Shown: positions 32,513 through 40,098 of the stretch, one piece after another
Numbering within the stretch: position 1 is the first letter of the stretch
Layout of the letters: each line of letters starts with the position of its first letter
Assembly (NCBI GenBank): GCA_964412845.1
Contig: CAYPQM010000031.1
Span: forward strand, 1 to 46,918
Length of the DNA: 46,918 nucleotides
Reading direction: 5' to 3'
DNA from: JAWWPY01 sp964412845
Lineage (GTDB): Bacteria > Actinomycetota > Actinomycetes > Streptosporangiales > Streptosporangiaceae
Program-made: the position numbers and the translations under genes
Notes under the pieces: model-generated
The model's database searches: none
Seen by the model: the letters and a program-made list of their open reading frames with translations, nothing else
Told to the model about the DNA's origin: nothing

Positions 32513-33376
32513 CTAGGGGCTGTAGACCCAGTCGCCGAAGGCGTCGCCGGACAGGCCCTTATAGCTGTTCCCGTCGGTCCACAGGAAGGCCGGTGCGGTG
32601 ACCAGCGTGCCATGCGGAGGGGCGAACCCGTTGGTGGTAGCCTCCAGCGGGTTGAGTGACCACGGGCCGCGGAAGGTGCCCGCCGAGCCGCTGAGCGTGG
32701 TGAACCGGCCCTGCAGGAACTGGGTCACCCTGGTGTTGGCGCCCGGAACGGCCGGAGCGGGCAGGGTCAACCCGGCCCAGTCCACGACTGCTTCCGCGGA
32801 GGTGTAGACGGGGCCGTTCACCGCGACGGTCTGGCCGGCGGTGGCGCCGTCTGGGAGCGTGACCACGAAACGGTCCGCGTTGCCGACCGAGTTGAAGTAG
32901 ATGCTGAAGAACACGCCATCACCGGCAGTCACCCCGAAGAAGGGAACGGTGACGTTGACCGTCGGCGTGCCGGCCTGCTGGACCTCGTAGAAGCCCTCCC
33001 AGCCGTTCGAGCAGCCGGGACCGGTAGCGCAGGGCTCGATGCCGGCCCACGCACCCTGCTGCGGCACGTTGCTGGATGTCACCACCCCGTCGTTCAGCCC
33101 GACGTAGAACGACGGCGATGTGGTGACGCTTCCGGTACCGGTCGGCACCCTGATGACGGCCTGTGCGTACCGGAAGTCCCGCCCGCTGGCCTGGTAGCCA
33201 GACAGGGCACAGACGGCGTTGGTGCAGTTCGTGCTGGTGTAAATGGGCGCGCCGCCCGAGGGCATGTTGACCTGGGTCGACGCGCTCGCGGCTCCGGCGG
33301 CCGCGAAGCCCAGGGTGGTCGCAGTCGCGCTCGCTGCCGCAACGGCGAGGATCGTCCGGGTGATGCGTGTGCGCAT
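32513..33376 (-). CDS. GLP9, secreted G1-peptidase-like protein
   Basis: 287 residues, rightmost intact member. Signal peptide ends near AGAASAS. GYQASGRDFRYAQAVIRVP, AGIEPC (Glu kept), GWEGFYEVQQAG, AVVDW (Asp kept). C-terminal block FLWTDGNSYKGLSGDAFGDW. The 39-bp box is the most diverged of the four copies (33508-33546). The next gene to the right on this strand is a glycosyltransferase rather than another GLP. Confidence 0.72.
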   Translation of the reverse strand: MRTRITRTILAVAAASATATTLGFAAAGAASASTQVNMPSGGAPIYTSTNCTNAVCALSGYQASGRDFRYAQAVIRVPTGTGSVTTSPSFYVGLNDGVVTSSNVPQQGAWAGIEPCATGPGCSNGWEGFYEVQQAGTPTVNVTVPFFGVTAGDGVFFSIYFNSVGNADRFVVTLPDGATAGQTVAVNGPVYTSAEAVVDWAGLTLPAPAVPGANTRVTQFLQGRFTTLSGSAGTFRGPWSLNPLEATTNGFAPPHGTLVTAPAFLWTDGNSYKGLSGDAFGDWVYSP

Positions 33377-33507
33377 CGGGTGGGTCCTTCCTGCTGAATG
33401 CCGGGCCGGATGAGATCGTTCCGGTGGCTGAGGCGGTCCTGTTTGGACCGTCCCGGGGTGCTATCCGTGCCGCACGCTGCTCCCGGCCCGATCTGGCCAA
33501 GAAGAAG

Positions 33508-33546
33508 TGACATGACTACATGTAGCTAGATACTAACTCTATGCAA
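33508..33546 (-). promoter_or_regulatory. Conserved 39-bp upstream box, GLP9 copy
   Basis: Minus-strand TTGCATAGAGTTAGTATCTA followed by GCTACATGTAGTCATGTCA, 132 bp before the GLP9 ATG. The conserved ends (TTGCA-n-AGAGT and GTCA) and the CTAC centre are kept while the rest has drifted, which points to selection on those positions. Confidence 0.6.
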
Positions 33547-33688
33547 CAAGAAGCAGGTCACGGGATATTTGGGCACTGTTCAGCCACCCGGTTACCAGCC
33601 CTGCGGCCAGCTCCGGTTTGCTCGGTTATAGGTGGCATAAAACGCCTATACCGGGCACCTGGACCGCGGTCCATTGCGCGCGGAATCG

Positions 33689-33724
33689 TTACTTATAGAG
33701 CCACACGCCGAACGCGTCACCCGG
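33689..33724 (-). pseudogene. GLP remnant 2 (last 11 or so codons only)
   Basis: The minus strand reads PGDAFGVWLYK then TAA, the exact C-terminal signature of the array genes, overlapping the end of the hpnB-like gene at 33717. Nothing of a GLP gene is found upstream, where the glycosyltransferase lies instead. It is a truncated tail left by an insertion or deletion. Confidence 0.8.
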
Positions 33725-34925
33725 AGCCGCGGCCCGCCCCGATGGTGCGGCCCTTCCACTCGCCGCCCCGGCCCGCGTGGTGGCGCCGCGCCGAGTCGAC
33801 GGTCATCGCCGCGTACAGCAGGGCGATCAGCGGCAGCCCCGGCGCGCGCAGCGGCGACAGCCGGTACAGCCGCAGGACCGGCAGGTAGGTCGCGGCCATG
33901 ATGGCCCAGCCGGCCAGGCCGGCCGCCGCACACCAGCCGGCCGGCCTGCCGACCCCAGCAGCCAGGCCGGCCAGGCCGGCGATCGCCCCGGCCGGCGGCA
34001 CCAGGTAGAGCCACACCAGCCCCAGCACGGTGGCCGCCAGCAGCACCGGTGAGTAGCGCAGCTGGGTGTAGGCGCTGCGCGCGACCATGTCCCACAGGCC
34101 CGCCAGCCGCGGGTAAGGCCGGCGGCTGCGCACGTCGCTGGTAAACCCCAGCCAGCAGCGAGCCCGGACGGGCGGCCGCTTCAGCAGCCGCCCCAGCGCG
34201 ACGTCATCGATGCGCGCGTCTTTGATGCGCTCCAGGCCCCCGGCGGCGGCCAGCACCTCGCGGCGCACCAGCATGCATCCGCCTGCGGCCGCGGCGGTGC
34301 GGCTTTCCGGGCGGTTGACCCGGCGGAACGGGTAGAGCTGGGCGAAAAAGTAGACGAACGCCGGGACGATGACCTGCTCCCACCGGGTATCCGCGCGCAG
34401 CAGCGCCATCTGCGAGACCAGGGCACGGCGGCCAGCCTCGGCGGCGCGCACCAGCGCGGTGAGCGCCCCGGGCGGGTAGCTGATGTCCGCATCGGTGAAC
34501 AGCAGGAAGTCGCACGTTCCCGCGGCCTCGGCCCCTTGCGCCATGGCCCATACCTTGCCCGCCCACCCCGGGCGCAGCGGACTGCCCGCGACCACCCGCA
34601 GCGGCCGGCCTGGTCCCCCGCCGAGGCCGGTGGCGACTGGGCCGGTGCCATCGGTGCTGCCGTCATCCACCAGCACGACCGAGAAGGTCCCGGGGTAATC
34701 CTGGGCCAGCAATGACGGGAGGGTGACCGGCAGGATGGCCGCCTCGTTGCGGGCCGGGACGACCGCCGCCACGCTCGGCCAGCGCTCCGGATCCGGGCTG
34801 CCGTCAGGCAGCCGCTGATCGGTCCGCCAGTACCCGCCATGACCAGTCAGCAGATAGACCCAGGCCATCGCGGCGAGCAGGCAGGCGCCAGCCAGAATCG
34901 GCATCCGCACAGCCTGGCACACCAC
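33717..34925 (-). CDS. hpnB: HpnB-like hopanoid-associated glycosyltransferase (GT2)
   Basis: 402 residues; membrane-bound GT2 enzyme. N-terminal TM helix, then SVAAVVPARNEAAILPVTLP, LVDDGSTDGT (DDGS nucleotide-binding), LLFTDADISYPPG (DxD metal site), VNRPESRTAAAAGGCMLVRR, ARIDDVALGR (ED-like base) and three C-terminal TM helices ending RHHAGRGGEWKGR. This whole pattern is that of HpnB, the hopene-associated glycosyltransferase, thought to glycosylate hopanoid side chains. No good ribosome site precedes the GTG at 34925; an ATG at 34904 is possible. It sits between two GLP tails rather than with hpnH, 10 kb away. Confidence 0.85.
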   Translation of the reverse strand: MVCQAVRMPILAGACLLAAMAWVYLLTGHGGYWRTDQRLPDGSPDPERWPSVAAVVPARNEAAILPVTLPSLLAQDYPGTFSVVLVDDGSTDGTGPVATGLGGGPGRPLRVVAGSPLRPGWAGKVWAMAQGAEAAGTCDFLLFTDADISYPPGALTALVRAAEAGRRALVSQMALLRADTRWEQVIVPAFVYFFAQLYPFRRVNRPESRTAAAAGGCMLVRREVLAAAGGLERIKDARIDDVALGRLLKRPPVRARCWLGFTSDVRSRRPYPRLAGLWDMVARSAYTQLRYSPVLLAATVLGLVWLYLVPPAGAIAGLAGLAAGVGRPAGWCAAAGLAGWAIMAATYLPVLRLYRLSPLRAPGLPLIALLYAAMTVDSARRHHAGRGGEWKGRTIGAGRGSG

Positions 34926-34965
34926 GGCCGGCCCGGAACCGGGAAACCCGGCCTGGGCCGCGCCG
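34923..34965 (-). terminator. Degenerate array-type hairpin
   Basis: CCGGG-AAA-CCCGG forms the inner stem. The right arm still reads CTGGGCCGCGCC like the array terminators, but the left arm has decayed. It lies in the expected place, just past GLP remnant 3, and covers the hpnB start region. Confidence 0.55.
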
Positions 34966-34974
34966 GGTCCGCAG

Positions 34975-35167
34975 TCACCGCACCGGTAAAGGTGGGCGTG
35001 GGGGTAGGTGTCACGCCGTTGCCGTAGAGCCAGCCGCCGAAGGCGTCACCGGGCCGGCCCGGGACGCTGTTCCCGTCGGACCACAGGTAGGCAGGCGCTG
35101 CGACCAGCGCCCGGCCGCCAGGTAATGACGATTCAGTCAAATGGCGGTAAAAGTTCTGGCTAGGCAT
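34975..35167 (-). pseudogene. GLP remnant 3 (C-terminal part with TP tail)
   Basis: The minus strand reads GRALVAAPAYLWSDGNSVPG, then RPGDAFGGWLYGNG and VTPTPTPTFTGAVTADPARP: a GLP C-terminal block followed by a Thr/Pro tail like that of GLP6. There is no signal peptide, core or proper stop. Upstream of the block the frame reads unrelated sequence (MPSQNFYRHLTESS). It is therefore a 5'-truncated relic related to the GLP6 subtype. Confidence 0.8.
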
Positions 35168-35302
35168 GAGAACCGTTCGGCTCTGGCGACGATCCCGTCA
35201 GTAATCTCGAATTCAGAGCCGGGATTTCCTGATCCGCATTCTTCGTCGATTTCCTGATCCGTTCTATCAACTCGCCTGCTGTTTTCGGAAAGGCCTATCG
35301 CC

Positions 35303-36877
35303 ATGCGCCTGGCGCATCAGGCGGGCCGCGCCCAGCTGTCACCAGCCGCCCAGCGCCTGGCCTGGGCGGCCGCCGGGTCGCTGGCCCTCAGCGTGGGCCT
35401 GATGGCCGGCCTGGGACTGAGCGGGCCATCAGCGGCTGTGCCGAAATCCGGGTCAGCCTCCCCCTGGCCGCCGTACTTCACGCCGGCCCACCTCTCCGAG
35501 GTGGCGGCGACCGGGCTGGCCTGGCTCGCCGTCGGCCTGGGCGGGCTGGGCCTGCTGCTCGGGCTGGTCGCGGCGCGCGGCGGCTGGCGGCCACGGCCGG
35601 GATACCTGATCGCCGGATGCGTGCTCGCCGTGATCGCGCTGGTGCTGGTGCCACCGCTGGGCTCCACAGACATGCTGAGCTACGCGATCTACGGGCGGAT
35701 AGCCGCGCTCGGCCACAACCCCTACCTGATGACCCCCGCACAGCTCAAGGCGTCCGGGGATCCGGTCGGCCAGTTCAGCCCATACGCATGGCGGCACACG
35801 CCGTCCGTCTACGGACCGCTGGCCACACTCTTCGAGCGGATGGCATCGGCGCTGGGCGGCGCCTCGGCGGCAAAAACGATCTTCTGGCTCAAGGTCTGGA
35901 ACGGGCTGGCCTTCCTCGCGGTGACGGTCGCGCTCGACGTCCTGTGGCGCTCGGACGCGGCTGCCCGGACGCGCGCACACCTGCTGTGGTCGGTGAACCC
36001 GCTGATGCTGTGGGCCGTGCTGGGCGGTGGCCACCTCGACGCGCTCCCCGCGGCGGCGGGCTTCCTCGGCCTGCTCTGCCTGCGCCGGCTGGGTGCATTC
36101 CGCGGCGTCGCCGCCGGGCTGCTGATCGGCGCCGCCATCGCGATCAAGGCACCCTTCGCGTTCTTCCTGGTCGGGGCGTTCGTCGCGGCGCGCCGGTCAC
36201 CGCGGACACTGGTCGCGATCACCGTGGCCGTTGTCGCCGCCGTGCTGCCGGGCTACCTGCTGACCGGCCGGGCCGCGATCAGCGCACTGGTGTCGCGCGC
36301 CACCGGCAGCCCGGATGTGTACCAGCCGTGGCAGCTGCTGACCAGGGCGCTGGACATGCACCACACCTCGGCGTTCACCGACCCGGCGGGCCTCGCCGCG
36401 TTCGTCGTGCTGACGCCGGTCCTGCTCTGGGGCCTGCCCCGCGGCTCATCGCATCCGGCCGGCCTGCGATTCGCCTGGCCCGTGCTGGCCGTATCGCTGG
36501 CCTGGCTGATCTGCTCGCCACAGCAACGCCCCTGGTACGACGCGATGATCCTCCCGGTGCTCGCGGCGGTGCCCGCTACCCGGCTGGACTGGATCGTCGC
36601 CCTCCGGGCCATGGCCGCGGCCATGGCGGAACTCCCCGGAGTGCGGTTCTATACCGAGCTGAAGCCACGCTGGCTCTCGATCCTGGTCCACCTCACCGCC
36701 CAGGAGGTGGTGCCTGCCGCCCTCGTGCTGGTGGCCGGCGCGCTGATCTGGCTCTGCGTCACCGGGCGCTGGCTGCCCGGGGGCGGGCAGGCCAGGCCGG
36801 TGACAAACCGCCCCAGCCCGGCCTGTCCGCCGCCAAGTCGCTGCGCTAGTGGTCTTACCGGCCACCAGGACCGCTAG
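35303..36877 (+). CDS. MptA/B-like polyprenol-phosphomannose-dependent alpha-mannosyltransferase (GT-C)
   Basis: 524 residues with about 12-13 TM helices. The first extracytoplasmic loop carries the GT-C motif: GSTDMLSYAIYGRIAALGHN followed by PYLMTP, with the Asp expected to be catalytic. YAWRHTPSVYGPLATL and CSPQQRPWYDAM are further family blocks. Relatives add alpha-1,6-mannose to lipoglycans (lipomannan) from polyprenyl-phosphomannose outside the membrane. GGAAAGG precedes the ATG at 35303. It is convergent with the SPFH gene and overlaps it by 4 bp at the stops. Confidence 0.8.
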   Translation: MRLAHQAGRAQLSPAAQRLAWAAAGSLALSVGLMAGLGLSGPSAAVPKSGSASPWPPYFTPAHLSEVAATGLAWLAVGLGGLGLLLGLVAARGGWRPRPGYLIAGCVLAVIALVLVPPLGSTDMLSYAIYGRIAALGHNPYLMTPAQLKASGDPVGQFSPYAWRHTPSVYGPLATLFERMASALGGASAAKTIFWLKVWNGLAFLAVTVALDVLWRSDAAARTRAHLLWSVNPLMLWAVLGGGHLDALPAAAGFLGLLCLRRLGAFRGVAAGLLIGAAIAIKAPFAFFLVGAFVAARRSPRTLVAITVAVVAAVLPGYLLTGRAAISALVSRATGSPDVYQPWQLLTRALDMHHTSAFTDPAGLAAFVVLTPVLLWGLPRGSSHPAGLRFAWPVLAVSLAWLICSPQQRPWYDAMILPVLAAVPATRLDWIVALRAMAAAMAELPGVRFYTELKPRWLSILVHLTAQEVVPAALVLVAGALIWLCVTGRWLPGGGQARPVTNRPSPACPPPSRCASGLTGHQDR

Positions 36878-38028
36878 CTTCTGGTCTGGCCATCCTGCGG
36901 GCCCCCGGGCAGCCGCACCACGTCGGCACTCGCCGCCGTGGCCTCCGGCCCCGCGGCGAGATTCTTCTTGACCGAGTCCAGGATGGTCAGTCCCTGGCCA
37001 ACCAGCGCCGCGGCGATCTCGCTGAGTCCGTCCGCCCCATTCAGCACGTTGACGTTCGCCCCGGCCAGTCCGCCCGCCGCCTCCTTGACGATCTGCGGGA
37101 GCTGGTCAATGAGCATCCGGTCGAGGGCCACCCGGTCGTTCGAGGCCGCCGCCTCGGCCAGGATCCGCATCCGCTCCGCATCGGCTTTGGCCAGGATGCG
37201 TACCTTCTCCGCTTCGGCCTCGGCGGGCCTGACCACCTCTGCGACCAGCTGCCGCTGCCGGAGCTCGGCCTGCCGCTGCGCCAGTTCGGACTGGGCCGCG
37301 ATAACCCCCATCTGCGCCTGCGCCTGCATCAGCGGGCCGGCCTGCGCCGCCTCCGCCTGCGCCTTGTCGATCTCGGCCTTGTACTGCGCCTGCACGACAG
37401 CCGTCTTCCTGGCGTACTCGGCCTGCTGACGCTGGGACTCCTGCTGCGCCTGGGCGGCCGCCTGGTTGGCCTGGGCCTGCGCTATCTGCGCCTGCCGCTG
37501 GATGGCGGCGTTGTGCGGGGCGGCCATCGCGTCGATGTAGCCGGAATTCATGTCGTCGATGGACTGGATCTGCAGCGAATCGACGGTGAGGCCGATCTTG
37601 ACCATCTCCGCCTTAGAGCCGTCGAGCACCTCGCTGGCCAGCTTCTGCCGTTCGGTCACGATCTCCTCGACCGTCATCGAGCCGATGATCGAGCGCAGGT
37701 GCCCCGCGAAGATCCGCCCGGTCAGCGTGGACATCTGGTCCTGGTCGGAGAGGAAGCGCTGGCCGGCGTTGACGATGCTCTCCTCGTCGTTGCCGACCTT
37801 GAACGCGATGACGGAACGGACGTTCAGCGAGATGCCCTGCTTGGTGACGCAGGTCTCGGCGACCTCTGACTCGCACATGGCCAGGGTCAGGAAGCGGACC
37901 TTGCGCACGAACGGGAGAATGAAGGCACCGTGGCCGGTGACGACCCGGAACGGCGCGCCACTCCGGCCATACCTTCCCCCGGAAACCAGCATGGCCTGGT
38001 CAGGCGCGGGGACACGGTAACCGAACAT
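36874..38028 (-). CDS. Flotillin-like SPFH-domain protein
   Basis: 384 residues from ATG 38028 (AAGGAG seven bases upstream); an earlier start at 38082 lacks a site. SPFH/Band 7 domain from about 10 to 180 (VTGHGAFILPFVRKVRFLTL, ISLNVRSVIAFKVGNDEES), then an Ala/Gln/Glu-rich coiled coil (about 200-320), then a C-terminal segment with a GGLAGANVNVLNGADGL stretch typical of flotillins. Flotillins scaffold ordered membrane domains; hopanoids are the likely ordering lipid in such bacteria, and hopanoid genes lie nearby. There is no N-terminal hydrophobic hairpin, so attachment is peripheral. Confidence 0.88.
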   Translation of the reverse strand: MFGYRVPAPDQAMLVSGGRYGRSGAPFRVVTGHGAFILPFVRKVRFLTLAMCESEVAETCVTKQGISLNVRSVIAFKVGNDEESIVNAGQRFLSDQDQMSTLTGRIFAGHLRSIIGSMTVEEIVTERQKLASEVLDGSKAEMVKIGLTVDSLQIQSIDDMNSGYIDAMAAPHNAAIQRQAQIAQAQANQAAAQAQQESQRQQAEYARKTAVVQAQYKAEIDKAQAEAAQAGPLMQAQAQMGVIAAQSELAQRQAELRQRQLVAEVVRPAEAEAEKVRILAKADAERMRILAEAAASNDRVALDRMLIDQLPQIVKEAAGGLAGANVNVLNGADGLSEIAAALVGQGLTILDSVKKNLAAGPEATAASADVVRLPGGPQDGQTRS

Positions 38029-38511
38029 GAGTTGACTCCTTAAACGATATGGCCAGGAAAGGGATTGGGCGGGTCGGTCCACTCGCTGACGTCAACCGCC
38101 CGGATACAGCCGATCAGCGAGACGTCCCCGACCACCGCCAACTACACCTCATAACACCCCGAATATGACAACCCACACTATCCCGGTGGCATCGGCCGCC
38201 GGCCTGTCCTGGCGGCCAAATAACTCCATCCTTGCGCGGGCCACCCCCCGGCGGCGGGGAAGCCGGGAACCGGCGGCCACACCGGAGATCCTGGCCCGCC
38301 ACGGAATAGGGCGGCGGGCCCATGCGTTCCACCCATCGCTGGTGTGCTGTGTCCCCCGGGCTCAAATTATCTGCCTTCGCGGACTACCGTTCGGCTGGAG
38401 CCGCGTCGTGCCACTCGCCGAGAGGCGACCGCACATCAGCACCCATGACGACGCCCCCGCGAGCTCCGCTCCGGGGGCGTCGTCAGTCGACGCCCGCGCT
38501 CGCACGTGTGG
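38029..38511. other. 483-bp intergenic region
   Basis: No supported gene. Frames are short and without protein character. It holds the SPFH promoter side and, at its right end, the terminator of the monooxygenase gene. AACACCCCGAATATGACAAC near 38155 is an AT-richer patch of unknown role. Confidence 0.5.
38447..38484 (-). terminator. Hairpin terminator after the monooxygenase gene
   Basis: GACGACGCCCCCG and CGGGGGCGTCGTC pair perfectly over 13 bp around a 12-base loop, 28 bp past the stop at 38512. Confidence 0.85.
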
Positions 38512-40098
38512 TCAGTCAGCGGCCGGCCCGCACCAGTGGCTGATGGCGGCGCGGGCCGCCTGCTCCCGTGCGGTCCGGTCGCGCTCGTCGCAGGCCCAGG
38601 CGATGTAACCGTCCGGCCGGACCAGCACGGCGGCCGGCAGCCGCGCACCCTCGCAGCGCTGGTACCTGAGCACGGTGACCTGTGCGGGCAGGTCGGTCAT
38701 GGCCGCCGGGCCCGCCGCGTCCAGCAGCACGAACCGCCCGTCGTGGAACATCTGGGCGGGGCGAACAACGGACCCGTCGCCCGCAATCAGCCGGGCCCGC
38801 GGCAGTCGCGCACCGGCCAGCGGGTGAGGCCGCCCTGCTACCGCAGAGTGAGCCGGCCCGGCCGCCGCCGGCTGAGCCCGGCCGGCCGGCCCGGTCACCG
38901 CCGGCTGGCCGGCCAGCATGGGAGCGGCGTGGCTGGCGGCGCGCGGATACCTGATGGAGGTCCCCGAGTAATGTCGGGCCAGCCACGACTGCACGGGCGG
39001 CAGCGGGCCGATCACCCGGTGCGCGGTCCAGCGCAGTACCCGGCGCGGCCTGCTCCGTGCGGTGTTCAGGCGGAACTGGCGCCCGGTCAGCGCCAGGACG
39101 GCGGCCCCCACCGGATGGCGTTCGGCGTGATAGGTGTCGAGCAGCCAGCCCGGTGCCCAGCCCGCCACGGCGGCGCCCAGCTTCCAGCCGAGGTTCATCG
39201 CGTCCTGCAGCCCGGTGTTCAGCCCCTGCGCGCCCGCGGGCGAATGGGTGTGCGCGGCGTCGCCGGCCAGGAAGACCCGGCCCGCGCGGTAACCGGGGAC
39301 CTGCCGGCTCTCGCTGCGGTACCGCCCTGACCAGTACATGTCACGCGGGCCGAAGTCCTGGCCAGCGATCCGGGTCAGGCCGGCGCTGATCTCCGCCAGG
39401 GTGACCGGTTCGGTCACCGGCGCCTCGGCCCGGGCGTAGTCATAGAGCACCAGCCGGCACGAGCCATCCCGGTACGGGAAGACCAGCAGCATCCCGCGCT
39501 GCGACAGATCACCGTAGGCGTCCGTCATCGCCAGCCCGTCGAGGTGCAGGTCGGCCAGGATCACCGAGCCCGGGTTGGCCGCCCCGGGGAACGGGATGCT
39601 CAGCGATTCCCGCACGAAGCTGCGGATGCCGTCACACGCCACCACGTACGCCGCGCGCTCGACCGTGCCATCCGCCAGGGTCAGCCTGACCTCCTGATCA
39701 TCCTGCTCGATGCCGGTCACCGTGGAAGACCACCGGATCTCCGCGCCGAGTTCGCGCGCCCGGGCCGCCAGCAGTTCCTCGATGCGGCTCTGCGGCACAT
39801 CGAGGATGTAGGGGAAATCGGAATCGAGCCGCCGCAGGTCAATGGCGGCGCCCCTTAACCCCAGCGGGAAGGAGGGAACGGGGAAGCCGACCTCGGTAAA
39901 GCGCTCCGCCTGGCCACGCAGGTCGAGCAGTTCCATGCTCCTGGCGTGCAGGCAGGCCGCCCGCGAGTCGGTGCGCAGCCCGGTTCGCCGCTCCAGGACC
40001 AGGCACGGCGCCCCGGCCAAGGCGATTTCCCCGGCGAGCGCGAGCCCGGTGGGACCAGCCCCGACAATGATCACCCCGTCCGGCCGCGGCCAAGCCAC
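38512..40098 (-). CDS. FAD-dependent aromatic-hydroxylase-type monooxygenase
   Basis: 528 residues. GTG start with GGAGGAGGACGG upstream. FAD-binding Rossmann motif VIIVGAGPTGLALAGEIALA at about 8-27, DG motif YVVACDGIRSFVRESL, and second FAD motif GRVFLAGDAAHTHSPAGAQG followed by LNTGLQDAMNLGWKL. This is the PheA/TfdB-like (PF01494) family with a thioredoxin-like C-terminal domain, members of which hydroxylate aromatic rings in polyketide tailoring or catabolism. An Ala/Gly/Pro-rich linker (about 410-445) joins the domains. No biosynthetic neighbours are present, so the substrate is unknown. Confidence 0.87.
   Translation of the reverse strand: MAWPRPDGVIIVGAGPTGLALAGEIALAGAPCLVLERRTGLRTDSRAACLHARSMELLDLRGQAERFTEVGFPVPSFPLGLRGAAIDLRRLDSDFPYILDVPQSRIEELLAARARELGAEIRWSSTVTGIEQDDQEVRLTLADGTVERAAYVVACDGIRSFVRESLSIPFPGAANPGSVILADLHLDGLAMTDAYGDLSQRGMLLVFPYRDGSCRLVLYDYARAEAPVTEPVTLAEISAGLTRIAGQDFGPRDMYWSGRYRSESRQVPGYRAGRVFLAGDAAHTHSPAGAQGLNTGLQDAMNLGWKLGAAVAGWAPGWLLDTYHAERHPVGAAVLALTGRQFRLNTARSRPRRVLRWTAHRVIGPLPPVQSWLARHYSGTSIRYPRAASHAAPMLAGQPAVTGPAGRAQPAAAGPAHSAVAGRPHPLAGARLPRARLIAGDGSVVRPAQMFHDGRFVLLDAAGPAAMTDLPAQVTVLRYQRCEGARLPAAVLVRPDGYIAWACDERDRTAREQAARAAISHWCGPAAD

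Noticed and set aside
23074..33376. Regularly spaced repeats could look like a CRISPR or satellite array
   Set aside because: Repeat period is about 1-1.4 kb and consists of protein-coding paralogues with terminators; there are no short direct repeats with unique spacers and no cas genes.
34847..35167. Open frame of 106 codons containing a GLP tail, as an intact gene
   Set aside because: It begins with unrelated residues, lacks a signal peptide and core, and continues through terminator debris into the antisense of the glycosyltransferase; better called a remnant.
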